Shown in pieces: positions 42,840 to 51,328 of a stretch of 64,000 nucleotides of DNA; position 1 is the stretch's first letter; each line of letters begins with the position of its first letter. Location of the stretch: assembly GCF_008630935.1 (NCBI RefSeq), contig NZ_CP043908.1, positions 310,001-374,000 of the forward strand. The letters run 5' to 3'. The stretch is from Thermodesulfobacterium sp. TA1 (lineage in GTDB: Bacteria > Desulfobacterota > Thermodesulfobacteria > Thermodesulfobacteriales > Thermodesulfobacteriaceae). A program made the position numbers and the translations under genes. Below the pieces are notes generated by a model. That model saw only the letters and a program-made list of their open reading frames with translations. It did not search any database and was not told the origin of the DNA.

Positions 42840-43649
42840 ATGGCTAAAATCCATCCTACCGCTTATGTAGACCCTTCTTCGGAAATAGACGAAGGGGTAG
42901 AAATAGGCCCTAATGTTTATATTGGTCCTAAAGTTGTTATAGGAAAAGGGACGGTTATCAAGGCTAACTCTTATATAGAAAAAAACACCACAATAGGCGA
43001 GAATAACGTTATAGGTCCTTTGGCTGTTATAGGTACTGACCCTCAACATTTAGGTTATAAGGGCGAGGAAACCTTGGTAGAAATAGGAAATGGAAATGTT
43101 ATCAGGGAATTTGTTACCATCCATAGAGGAACTTTGTATGATGATGGTATTACCAGAATAGGAAATAATTGTCTTTTAATGGCTTATGTTCATATTGCCC
43201 ACGACTGCAAGATAGGGAATTATGTAGTGATGGCAAACGCTGCAACCTTAGGAGGGCATGTAAGGGTAGGTGATAGGGTGGTTATGGGTGGTTTTTCTGC
43301 GGTACATCAGTTTTGCAGGATAGGTTCTTATGCCTTTATAAGTGCTATGACAGGTATCGATAAAGATGTCCCTCCTTATGTAAAGATTTTTGGGGTGCCC
43401 GGTAAGATACAAGGAATAAATTTAGTAGGTTTAAGGAGGGCAGGGTTTACTAAAGAAGATATAAGAAAAATTTCTCAAGCCATAGGTTTTTTCCTTGACG
43501 CACCTGCTACTATTAAAGAAGTGGCACTCGAGTTAAAAGAGATTTTTAATGACGACCCAGTGGTTAAGGAGCTTATCCAATTTTTAGAGAACCCCTCGCG
43601 TCAAGGTATTATGCGGAGAAAACCTTTCGAAGGCGAAGAGGCCTTTTAA
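42840..43649 (+). CDS. lpxA: UDP-N-acetylglucosamine acyltransferase LpxA
   Basis: LpxA starts lipid A synthesis by acylating UDP-GlcNAc. The left-handed beta-helix is visible as hexapeptide repeats from residue 2 onward (IHPTAYVDPSSEIDEGVEIG). The catalytic His lies in LLMAYVHIAHDCKIG, and VVMANAATLGGHVRVGD and GGFSAVHQFCRIG follow. The C-terminal helical domain starts around residue 190. Length 269 aa is normal. lpxI starts 5 nt after it. Confidence 0.96.
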   Translation: MAKIHPTAYVDPSSEIDEGVEIGPNVYIGPKVVIGKGTVIKANSYIEKNTTIGENNVIGPLAVIGTDPQHLGYKGEETLVEIGNGNVIREFVTIHRGTLYDDGITRIGNNCLLMAYVHIAHDCKIGNYVVMANAATLGGHVRVGDRVVMGGFSAVHQFCRIGSYAFISAMTGIDKDVPPYVKIFGVPGKIQGINLVGLRRAGFTKEDIRKISQAIGFFLDAPATIKEVALELKEIFNDDPVVKELIQFLENPSRQGIMRRKPFEGEEAF

Positions 43650-43654
43650 GGCTT

Positions 43655-44479
43655 ATGGAAACCCGATCGATAGGTCTTATCTCAGGTGAAGGTGAGTTTC
43701 CTTTGATTTTAGCCCGCACTTTAAAAAAACAGGGATATGAAGTGGTAGCGGTTTGTTTTTCTAAAGAACAAAAGGGAAAGCTTGTTCCTTTGGTAGATAA
43801 AGTAGAAGAAATTGGGATAGGACAGTTGGGAAAACTTATTAGTGTTTTTCGAAAAGAACAGATAAGAGACTTGGTTTTCTTAGGAAAGATAGATAAAAGT
43901 AAAGCTTTAAAGATAGGAATACCAGACCTAAAGGCTTTTTTTTTGTGGAAGCGGCTTAAAAATAGAGAAGATAACGCCATATTAAAGGCTGTAGTGGAAG
44001 AGTTAGAAAAAGAAGGGTTTAAGGTAAGAGGTCCTGCAGAGTTCTTAGGAGAATTTTTGACCCCAGAAGGAGTTTTAAGTAAAAGGATCCCTAACGAAGA
44101 AGAATGGGAAGATATTAAATACGGTTTTTTTATAGCTAAAAAGATAGGGGCTTTAGATATAGGACAGTGTGTGGTGGTAAAAAACAAGATGACTGTAGCT
44201 GTGGAAGCTATGGAAGGCACAGACGCTACCATTTTAAGGGCTGGTAGCTTAAAAAAAGATACGGTCGTGGTTAAAGTGGCTAAACCCATACAGGACTTGA
44301 GGTTGGACCTTCCGGTAGTAGGGTTTAAGACTATAGAAAATCTTGTAAAAGCTAAAGCTAAAGTTTTAGCTTTAGAAGCAGAGAAAACCTTTTTTCTTCA
44401 GCAAGAAAAAGCCTTAGAACTTGCAGATAAACATGGGATAGTTATCATAGGCTATAGAGGAGAAAATGGAGAAACTTAG
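43655..44479 (+). CDS. lpxI: UDP-2,3-diacylglucosamine pyrophosphatase LpxI
   Basis: LpxI (DUF1009) hydrolyses UDP-2,3-diacylglucosamine to lipid X in bacteria that lack LpxH. The N-terminus IGLISGEGEFPLILARTLKKQGYEV is characteristic, and later VAVEAMEGTDATILRAG, VVVKVAKPIQDLRLDLPVVG and HGIVIIGYRG match the catalytic half. Length is 274 aa. It sits in the expected place between lpxA and lpxB. Its last 14 bp overlap the Gfo/Idh/MocA gene. Confidence 0.94.
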   Translation: METRSIGLISGEGEFPLILARTLKKQGYEVVAVCFSKEQKGKLVPLVDKVEEIGIGQLGKLISVFRKEQIRDLVFLGKIDKSKALKIGIPDLKAFFLWKRLKNREDNAILKAVVEELEKEGFKVRGPAEFLGEFLTPEGVLSKRIPNEEEWEDIKYGFFIAKKIGALDIGQCVVVKNKMTVAVEAMEGTDATILRAGSLKKDTVVVKVAKPIQDLRLDLPVVGFKTIENLVKAKAKVLALEAEKTFFLQQEKALELADKHGIVIIGYRGENGET

Positions 44480-45422
44480 GGTAGGAGTAATCGGTACAGG
44501 CCATTTAGGAAGGTTCCATGCAGAAAAACTTTCGCAAATAGAAAAGGCAGATTTAGTAGCTTTAGTAGACATAAACCCTAAAAAAGCTCAAGAAGTGGTT
44601 AAGAGATTAAGAGAAATAGGAAAAAGTCCTAATGTATTTTCTAACTATCAAGAGATCGTTCAGTTGGTAGATGCTGTAGCTATAGTTACTCCTACTTTTA
44701 CCCATTATGAAATAGCAAAATTCTTTATTGAAAAAGAAAAAGCGGTTTTTTTGGAAAAACCGATTACTAATGATTTGAAATTAGCAGAAGATTTGGTAAA
44801 TCTTGCTGAGAAAAAAAGAGTGCCTTTACAGATAGGTTATATAGAAAGGTTTCAAGGGGCGGTAAAAGAAGCGGTTTCCAAGGTAAAAAATCCGGTTTTT
44901 ATAGAAGCCCACAGGCTTTCTCCTTTTACTGAAAGGAATTTAGACATAGACGTGGTTTTAGACTTGATGATTCATGACTTAGATTTAGTGCTTATGTTAA
45001 AACCTGGTAGAAAGGTTGAGTTTATTCATGCGGTAGGGGCGCCTTTTTTTACCAACCTTCCAGATATAGTAAACGTTAGGTTGGTTTTCGATGACGGCGC
45101 TACTTGCAATCTTACCGCCAGCCGTTTGTCTTTAACCAGACAAAGGAAACTGCGTATATTTGAAAAAGGAACTTATTCAGTGATTGACACCCTTGAAAAA
45201 AGTTTCCTATATGTAAAGGTTAATCCTATCACCCGAGAATATATACAAGAAAAAAAGAGTTTTCCTGAAGATGACCCTTTAAGAGAGGAACTTGTTTCTT
45301 TTGTAGAAGGGGTGTTAGCTGGAAGGCCTCTTTCTCCTAATGGAAAAGACGGTTTGAAATCTTTAGAGTTAGCGTTTAAGATAAGAGACCAGGTAGACCA
45401 AAACCTTAGAAGGTTTCTATGA
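44466..45422 (+). CDS. Gfo/Idh/MocA-family NAD(P)-dependent oxidoreductase
   Basis: This 318-residue sugar-type dehydrogenase has the Rossmann motif GVIGTGHLGRFHAEKL and the family's EKPITNDL segment (catalytic Lys region). LDLMIHDLDLVLML contains the active-site H-D pair. It is embedded between lpxI and lpxB with overlaps of 14 and 4 bp, so its substrate may be a nucleotide-sugar or lipid A related sugar (context inference only). I recall similar placement in other Deltaproteobacteria-like genomes. A defined reaction is not assigned. Confidence 0.88.
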   Translation: MEKLRVGVIGTGHLGRFHAEKLSQIEKADLVALVDINPKKAQEVVKRLREIGKSPNVFSNYQEIVQLVDAVAIVTPTFTHYEIAKFFIEKEKAVFLEKPITNDLKLAEDLVNLAEKKRVPLQIGYIERFQGAVKEAVSKVKNPVFIEAHRLSPFTERNLDIDVVLDLMIHDLDLVLMLKPGRKVEFIHAVGAPFFTNLPDIVNVRLVFDDGATCNLTASRLSLTRQRKLRIFEKGTYSVIDTLEKSFLYVKVNPITREYIQEKKSFPEDDPLREELVSFVEGVLAGRPLSPNGKDGLKSLELAFKIRDQVDQNLRRFL

Positions 45423-46573
45423 CTTCAGAGGCTTCTTGTAGGATTTTTATCCTTACCGGGGAATTATCTGGAGATTTATATGGTTCTCTTTTAATCAAGA
45501 GGATAAAAGAGATCAATGCAGCTTTTCAGTTCGTAGGTGTAGGTGGACCTAAGATGAGAAGTCTTGGAATAGACATACTTTTTTCTGCTGAGCCTTTAGC
45601 TTTAGTAGGGCTTCCTAATCTATCTGAACTTAAAAAATACTGGTTTGTATACAAAAAAATAAAGGAATTTTTAGCCAAAAAATTAGTAGATGTGGTAGTT
45701 TTGGTAGATTTTCCTGGATTTAACCTAAAGATAGCTAAATTAGCTAAAGAAATGGGATATCCGGTTATCTATTATGTAGCCCCACAGGTTTGGGCTTGGC
45801 ATAAAAGTAGGATTAAAGTTTTAAAAAGGTATGTAGACAGGCTTTATGTGGTTTTGCCTTTTGAAAAGGAATTTTTTAGTTCTCAGGGGATACCTACTGT
45901 TTTTTTAGGCCATCCTATTTTAGACCTTATTAAGGTTAACCTATCTAAGGAGATGCTTTTTGAGATTTATGGTTTAGACTTAGAAAAACCTATCTTAAGT
46001 TTTTTTCCTGGAAGCAGAGAAAAGGAAATTCAAAGACATGTTCCCCTTTTCTTAAAGGTTTATCAAATAGTAAAAGAAAGAGTACCTGAAGTTCAGGGGA
46101 TAATGGTTAAGGCTTTGGGATTAAAGGATTCCTTTATTTGGGAAGGCGCAAGGAAAGAATTAAAAGTAATAGAAAATACTCAGTATGAGGTTTTAAAACA
46201 CTCAACAGCAGCCCTTTTGGCTTCAGGAACCATAACCTTAGAGGCTGCGGTTATCGGAACCCCTGCTGTAGTAACCTATTCTCTTCCTTCTTGGATGTTA
46301 ACCTTGGCTAAAAGGTTGGTTAAGGTGCCTTTTATCAGCCTTCCTAATCTTATATTGGGAAAAGAAGTTTATCAGGAAATAGTTGGGATTAAAGAGCAAG
46401 AAAAGGTAATAGCCCAATCTTTGATTGAACTTTTGAAAGACCAAGATAAACAGAAAAAAATAAAGGAAGATCTGTCGGTTTTAAAAAAAGAAATAGGTCC
46501 TCCTGGGGCTAGTTGGAGGATAGCTGAAGATATGGCAAGGTATTTGATATCTTTAAAACGAAGGGTTTCTTGA
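45419..46573 (+). CDS. lpxB: Lipid-A-disaccharide synthase LpxB
   Basis: LpxB joins lipid X to UDP-diacylglucosamine. It is 384 aa, of the GT19 family. The N-terminus FILTGELSGDLYGSLL and FVGVGGPKMRSLGI, the YYVAPQVWAWHKSRIK segment, and the C-terminal FFPGSREKEI and TLEAAVIGTPAVVTY motifs are diagnostic. It overlaps the oxidoreductase by 4 bp and ends the lipid A cluster. A promoter for the next gene overlaps its stop codon. Confidence 0.96.
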   Translation: MTSEASCRIFILTGELSGDLYGSLLIKRIKEINAAFQFVGVGGPKMRSLGIDILFSAEPLALVGLPNLSELKKYWFVYKKIKEFLAKKLVDVVVLVDFPGFNLKIAKLAKEMGYPVIYYVAPQVWAWHKSRIKVLKRYVDRLYVVLPFEKEFFSSQGIPTVFLGHPILDLIKVNLSKEMLFEIYGLDLEKPILSFFPGSREKEIQRHVPLFLKVYQIVKERVPEVQGIMVKALGLKDSFIWEGARKELKVIENTQYEVLKHSTAALLASGTITLEAAVIGTPAVVTYSLPSWMLTLAKRLVKVPFISLPNLILGKEVYQEIVGIKEQEKVIAQSLIELLKDQDKQKKIKEDLSVLKKEIGPPGASWRIAEDMARYLISLKRRVS

Positions 46574-46598
46574 CAAATTAGATAAGTTTTTATATTAT
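46570..46598 (+). promoter_or_regulatory. Promoter of the AICAR transformylase-like gene
   Basis: TTGACA (46570-46575) overlaps the lpxB stop and is 17 bp from TATTAT (46593-46598). The next start codon is 29 nt downstream of the -10 element. Confidence 0.65.
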
Positions 46599-46626
46599 TT
46601 ATTTTAATTTTTTTAGGGGGTAAACT

Positions 46627-47913
46627 ATGGCTGAGGATTTGAAAAAGATGTATCGTACGATAGTTACAGACCATTTTCCTTCTGAGATAAGGATAACTTT
46701 TGGGGACCAAACTTTAATATATAAAAAGAGAACCTGGGAGATAGAGGTTGAACCAGGGGTTTGGGAAAGGCGAGGTTTAAGATATGGAGAAAATCCAGAC
46801 CAAGAAGCGGCTCTTTATGAATTGGTAGCCGGTAATTTGGTGCTTGGAGAATGCGAGTTTATCCATCCTAACTTAGGGTTGGTTTCATCTTTAAAAGAAC
46901 AAGATTTTATTCAGTTTGGGAAACATCCTAGTAAGACCAATCTTACGGATATAGACAGTGGTTTAAACATCATTAGGTATCTTAACGAAAAACCTTGTTG
47001 TGTTATCATAAAGCATAATAATCCCTCTGGAGTAGCCTATGGCAGTAGTTTGGAGGAAGCCTTTTTAAGAGCCTTTAAAGCTGACCGAATTGCAGCTTTT
47101 GGTGGGGCGGTGGTGTTAAACAAACCGGTAGATAAGGCTTGTGCTGAGGCGATAGCTTCTCAGTATTTTGAAGTAGTGGTAGCACCAGAGTACGAAGATG
47201 GGGCAATAGAGGTTTTAAAGGCTAAGAAGTCTTTAAGGATTGTAAGGATAAAAAGGATGGATAAACTTCAGGATTACCGAAATTATAAGACAGTAGAGTT
47301 TAAAAGCCTGATAGATGGTGGTCTTATAGTGCAAGTTTCTCAGAGTAATAAGATTAACCGTCCTGAAGATTTAAAGCCTGCGGTAGTGGTAAAAGATGGT
47401 ATAGAATATAGATGCCTAAGGGAACCTGATGAGAGAGAGGTTAGAGACATGCTTTTTGGTTGGGCGGTAGAACTTGGGGTTACCTCTAACTCGGTGCTTT
47501 TCGTAAAAGATGAATGTACGGTAGCCATAGGAACTGGAGAACAAGATAGGGTAGGCTGTACTGAAATAGCTATTTTTAAGGCGTACACCAAGTTTGCCGA
47601 CCTTCTTTGTTATGAGAAATATGGTATTCCGTACAAACAATTAGAGTTAGAAGTTGATAAGGGTTTGCGTCCAAAAGAACAAAAAGAACAGATAGATGAA
47701 GAGACTAAACAAAAAAAGGCAGGTTTGATTGGGGCAGTCATGGTTTCAGACGGTTTTTTGCCGTTTAGGGATTCGGTAGATGTGGTAGCTAAACAAGGGG
47801 TTACTGCGATTTTACAACCAGGGGGTTCAGTAAGAGACTGGGAGGTTATAGAGGCTTGTAACGAATATCAGATTGCTATGAAATTTACAGGACAAAGGGC
47901 TTTCAGACACTAA
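46627..47913 (+). CDS. Stand-alone AICAR transformylase (PurH C-terminal domain)
   Basis: This enzyme formylates AICAR with 10-formyl-tetrahydrofolate in purine synthesis. Normal PurH is about 510-530 aa with an N-terminal IMP cyclohydrolase domain. This 428-residue protein has only the transformylase part: LRYGENPDQEA near residue 52, the catalytic Lys-His in CVIIKHNNPSGVAYG, ADRIAAFGGAVVLN, and the C-terminal LQPGGSVRDWEVI and FTGQRAFRH. The first 50 residues are unlike the cyclohydrolase. A separate cyclohydrolase would be needed elsewhere. It has its own promoter and a GGGGG-type ribosome site. Confidence 0.87.
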   Translation: MAEDLKKMYRTIVTDHFPSEIRITFGDQTLIYKKRTWEIEVEPGVWERRGLRYGENPDQEAALYELVAGNLVLGECEFIHPNLGLVSSLKEQDFIQFGKHPSKTNLTDIDSGLNIIRYLNEKPCCVIIKHNNPSGVAYGSSLEEAFLRAFKADRIAAFGGAVVLNKPVDKACAEAIASQYFEVVVAPEYEDGAIEVLKAKKSLRIVRIKRMDKLQDYRNYKTVEFKSLIDGGLIVQVSQSNKINRPEDLKPAVVVKDGIEYRCLREPDEREVRDMLFGWAVELGVTSNSVLFVKDECTVAIGTGEQDRVGCTEIAIFKAYTKFADLLCYEKYGIPYKQLELEVDKGLRPKEQKEQIDEETKQKKAGLIGAVMVSDGFLPFRDSVDVVAKQGVTAILQPGGSVRDWEVIEACNEYQIAMKFTGQRAFRH

Positions 47914-47983
47914 GTAAATTTTCTTTTTTGAGTTTTCAAGACTAATTTTACTAAGTAAAAAAGAAAAGGGGGAGGAATTTGTC

Positions 47984-48454
47984 ATGAACAAAATACCTTT
48001 TACACCTGAGGGTTTAGAAAAAATAAAAAAAGAGCTTGAGCACCTCATCAAAGTAGAGAGGAGAAAGGTAATTAAAGCCATAGAAGAGGCAAGGGCACAC
48101 GGAGACCTTTCAGAAAATGCTGAATATGAGGCAGCTAAGGAAAGACAGGCCCATATAGAAGGTAGGATACAAGAGCTTTCAGGGGTTTTGGCTAATGCTG
48201 AAGTGATCCCACCTTTAACTAAAACACCTGAAAGAGTACAGTTTGGGGTAAAGGTTAAACTTCTAAACTTAGATACTGACGAAATAGTGGTTTACAAGAT
48301 AGTAGGACCTTATGAAACCGAACCTTCAAAGGGTATCATCTCGGTAAACTCTCCTATAGCTAAAGCACTTATAGGAAAAGAGATAGGAGATGAGGTGCAG
48401 GTAAAAACTCCTTCTGGAATAAAAAATTTTGAAATTTTAGACATAGAAATTTAA
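47984..48454 (+). CDS. greA: Transcription elongation factor GreA
   Basis: GreA rescues backtracked RNA polymerase by stimulating transcript cleavage. The N-terminal coiled-coil contains the tip motif ARAHGDLSENAEYEAAKERQ with the acidic residues that reach the active site. The C-terminal FKBP-like domain ends with SPIAKALIGKEIGDEVQV. Length 156 aa is standard. GGGGGAGG lies before the ATG. Confidence 0.97.
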   Translation: MNKIPFTPEGLEKIKKELEHLIKVERRKVIKAIEEARAHGDLSENAEYEAAKERQAHIEGRIQELSGVLANAEVIPPLTKTPERVQFGVKVKLLNLDTDEIVVYKIVGPYETEPSKGIISVNSPIAKALIGKEIGDEVQVKTPSGIKNFEILDIEI

Positions 48455-48462
48455 GTTTTCTC

Positions 48463-48490
48463 TTGTATTTTGATGTAATACTAATAAAAT
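48463..48490 (+). promoter_or_regulatory. Candidate promoter for the aminotransferase-serA-rlmN unit
   Basis: TTGTAT (48463-48468) and TAAAAT (48485-48490), 16 bp apart, lie 31 nt before the aminotransferase ATG. Confidence 0.45.
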
Positions 48491-48520
48491 AGTGTTTAAA
48501 CAACTTTAAGGGAGGTTCAA

Positions 48521-49690
48521 ATGGATTTTTTGTCTAAAAAATATCTTTTTACCCCTGGGCCTGTTCCTGTTCCTCCTAAAGCTCTTTTAACGATGGCTCA
48601 GCCTATGACCCATCATAGGCTTCCAGAATTTTCTGAGATTTTAAAAGAGATAAGAGAAAATTTAAAATATCTTTTTCAAACCAAAAACAATGTTTACTTT
48701 TTTGCTTCTTCTGGAACCGGTGCGATGGAAGCAGCTATTTTAAACCTCTTTTCTCCAGGAGATAAGGTAGTGGTGGTTTCTGCAGGGAAGTTTGGACAGC
48801 GCTGGTTTGAGTTAGCTAAAACTTATGGACTTAATCCTATAGTAATAGAATTACCTTGGGGGAAAGCAGTAAGACCTGAACAAGTAGAAGAGGTTTTAAA
48901 CTCGCATCCTAATGTTAAAGGTGTTTTATTACAAGCCTGTGAAACTTCTACAGGGGTTAAACATCCTGTAAGAGAAATTGCCCAACTTACCAAAGATAGA
49001 GAAACGGTGATAGTGGTTGATGCTATTACTGGTTTAGGGGTTTTTGACCTTCCTATGGATGAGTGGGGACTTGATGTGGTAATCACTGGTTCTCAAAAAG
49101 CTTTAAGCCTTCCTCCAGGACTTTCTTTTATAGCTTTTTCTGATAAAGCCATAAGTTTTTCAGAAAGGTCAACCTTACCTAAATATTATTTTTCTTTACA
49201 AAAGGAAAAAAAAGCCTATGAAAAGGATACTACCTCTTTTACTCCAGCAGTAAGTCTTCTCTTGGGATTACAGGTAGTTTTACAGAGGATAAAAGAGATA
49301 GGTCTTAAAGAGCTTTTTACTCATTATCACGTACAGGCTACCGCTTGTAGAGAGGCGGTAAAAGCCTTAGGACTTAAAATTTTCCCAGAGGTGCCTTCTG
49401 AATCCTTAACGGTAATAGAGGTTCCAGAAGGGGTTAAAACAGGAGACCTAATAAACTTTCTTAAGAACAAACTGGGGATTATTTTTGCAGGAGGTCAGGA
49501 CCATTTAAAGGGAAAGATTATAAGAATAACCCATATGGGAGACCAGTCCTTATTTGACCTGCTTATAGCTATCTCTGCCTTAGAGGTAGGGCTAAATCTT
49601 TTTGGGTATCAGGTAGAATTAGGTGTTGGGGTTAAAGCATCTGAACAAGTTATTTTTGAACATTTAAGACAAAAATATTTTCAGGCTTAA
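48521..49690 (+). CDS. Class V aminotransferase (serine/alanine-glyoxylate type), probable serine-pathway transaminase
   Basis: This is a 389-residue PLP enzyme of the alanine-glyoxylate/serine-pyruvate aminotransferase family. FTPGPVPVPPKALL and MTHHRLPEFSEIL near the start, FFASSGTGAMEAAI, VVDAITGLGVFDLPMDEWGLD and the PLP-lysine segment VVITGSQKALSLPPG are visible. It lies 54 nt upstream of serA. It probably transaminates phosphohydroxypyruvate in place of a classical SerC, as proposed for similar pairs in thermophiles. The exact substrate is inference. Confidence 0.88.
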   Translation: MDFLSKKYLFTPGPVPVPPKALLTMAQPMTHHRLPEFSEILKEIRENLKYLFQTKNNVYFFASSGTGAMEAAILNLFSPGDKVVVVSAGKFGQRWFELAKTYGLNPIVIELPWGKAVRPEQVEEVLNSHPNVKGVLLQACETSTGVKHPVREIAQLTKDRETVIVVDAITGLGVFDLPMDEWGLDVVITGSQKALSLPPGLSFIAFSDKAISFSERSTLPKYYFSLQKEKKAYEKDTTSFTPAVSLLLGLQVVLQRIKEIGLKELFTHYHVQATACREAVKALGLKIFPEVPSESLTVIEVPEGVKTGDLINFLKNKLGIIFAGGQDHLKGKIIRITHMGDQSLFDLLIAISALEVGLNLFGYQVELGVGVKASEQVIFEHLRQKYFQA

Positions 49691-49744
49691 AACAAAAAGG
49701 TTTTTAATTTTAAAATTAAAGTTTTTAAAGGAGGAAAAAGAAAG

Positions 49745-51325
49745 ATGAAAGTTCTTATTTCAGACGCCCTTTCAGAAGAGGGTATAAAAGTTCTTGAAGA
49801 ACAAGGTTTAGAAGTTATTTATAAACCTGGGCTACCTTATGAAGAGCTTTTAAACCTTATTGCTGAGGTTGACGGGCTTATTATAAGAAGTGCTACTAAG
49901 GTAACTAGAGAGGTTTTAGATAAAGCTAAAAAGCTTAAGGTCATAGGTAGGGCAGGCACAGGGCTTGACAACGTAGACCTTCAGGCAGCCAATGAAAAGG
50001 GAGTAGTGGTAATGAATGTGCCTGGAGGCAACAGCTTGGCAGCAGCTGAACATGCTTTAGCCCTTCTTTTTGCTTTAGCAAGAAAGATCCCACAGGCAGT
50101 AGCTTCTATTAAAGCAGGAAAATGGGAGAAAAAAAAGTTTATAGGAATAGAGGTAAACAATAAAATCTTAGGCATCGTTGGTTTAGGAAGGATAGGTGGA
50201 ATCGTAGCAGAAAGGGCTTTAGGGCTTAAAATGAAGGTTATTGCCTATGACCCTTTTGTAACCCCTGAAGCTGCAGAAAAAAAAGGTATTGAGTTGGTCA
50301 GTTTAGAAGAGTTGTTCAAAAGAGCAGATTTTATTACTATTCACACCCCGTTGACCAAAGAAACCTATCATTTAGTGGATGATAAAGCCTTTGCTTTAAT
50401 GAAAGACGGTGTTTATCTTATTAACTGCGCCAGAGGTGGTATTGTAGACGAAGAAGCTTTGTATAGGGCTATGGTTTCTGGTAAGGTAGCCGGTGCAGCC
50501 CTTGATGTTTTTGAAAAAGAACCTGTAGACCCTAACCATCCTTTGTTGTCTTTAGAAAATTTTATAGGCACCCCTCATCTTGGGGCTTCTACTGTTGAAG
50601 CCCAAAAGGTAGTAGCTGTAGAGATAGCTAAACAGGTATCAGATTACTTGACAAAAGGCATAATTAGAAATGCGGTCAATGTGCCCTCGATTAGTCCAGA
50701 GGCTTTAAAGGTCATAGGCCCTCTCTTTACTCTTGCAGAAAAGATGGGTCTTTTAGCTTCTCAGATTACTGAGGGGGCTATTAAGGAAATAGAGATAAGC
50801 TATAAAGGTGAAATATCTAATTTAGACATAAGACCGGTTACCATAGCCCTGGTAAAAGGACTTCTTTATCCCTTTTTAAAAGAAGATGTCAATTATGTAA
50901 ATGCCCTTATCAGGGCTAAAGAGAGGGACATCAAAGTTATAGAATCTAAGATAGAGATGGCAGAAGACTTTACATCCCTTATAAGCCTTAAGGTAGTTCA
51001 TACCGAAGGAACTACCATCGTAGAAGGGACCCTTTTTGGTAAAAAAGAACCTCGTATAGTTAAGATAAACGGTTTTAGGTTAGACGCTTTACCTGAAGGC
51101 CACATGCTTTATATTTTTAATGAAGACAAGCCTGGGGTTATAGGACAGATTGGAACCATATTAGGTAAACACAACCTTAACATCGCGAGAATGTATGTAG
51201 GACAAGACCCGATGAAACAAACCAACGTTATTTTGCTTAGCTTAAACCAACCTCCCACCATAGAGGCTTTAGAAGAACTAAGAAAATTAAATACGGTTTA
51301 TTTGGTAAAACCTTTAGAATTGTAA
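49745..51325 (+). CDS. serA: D-3-phosphoglycerate dehydrogenase
   Basis: SerA oxidises 3-phosphoglycerate to phosphohydroxypyruvate, the first step of serine synthesis. It is the long 526-aa form. The N-terminal substrate and NAD domains show GRAGTGLDNVDL, LGIVGLGRIGGIVAERALG, NCARGGIVDEEAL and the catalytic His in GTPHLGASTVEAQ. An intervening allosteric domain and a C-terminal ACT domain (MLYIFNEDKPGVIGQIGTILG) follow. ACT domains give serine feedback control (family knowledge). rlmN follows after 3 nt. Confidence 0.96.
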   Translation: MKVLISDALSEEGIKVLEEQGLEVIYKPGLPYEELLNLIAEVDGLIIRSATKVTREVLDKAKKLKVIGRAGTGLDNVDLQAANEKGVVVMNVPGGNSLAAAEHALALLFALARKIPQAVASIKAGKWEKKKFIGIEVNNKILGIVGLGRIGGIVAERALGLKMKVIAYDPFVTPEAAEKKGIELVSLEELFKRADFITIHTPLTKETYHLVDDKAFALMKDGVYLINCARGGIVDEEALYRAMVSGKVAGAALDVFEKEPVDPNHPLLSLENFIGTPHLGASTVEAQKVVAVEIAKQVSDYLTKGIIRNAVNVPSISPEALKVIGPLFTLAEKMGLLASQITEGAIKEIEISYKGEISNLDIRPVTIALVKGLLYPFLKEDVNYVNALIRAKERDIKVIESKIEMAEDFTSLISLKVVHTEGTTIVEGTLFGKKEPRIVKINGFRLDALPEGHMLYIFNEDKPGVIGQIGTILGKHNLNIARMYVGQDPMKQTNVILLSLNQPPTIEALEELRKLNTVYLVKPLEL

Positions 51326-51328
51326 AAA

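Noticed and set aside
49691-49744. Palindrome-like A+T stretch before serA as an operator
   Set aside because: TTTTAATTTTAAAATTAAA is simple A/T sequence and is expected by chance in this composition.
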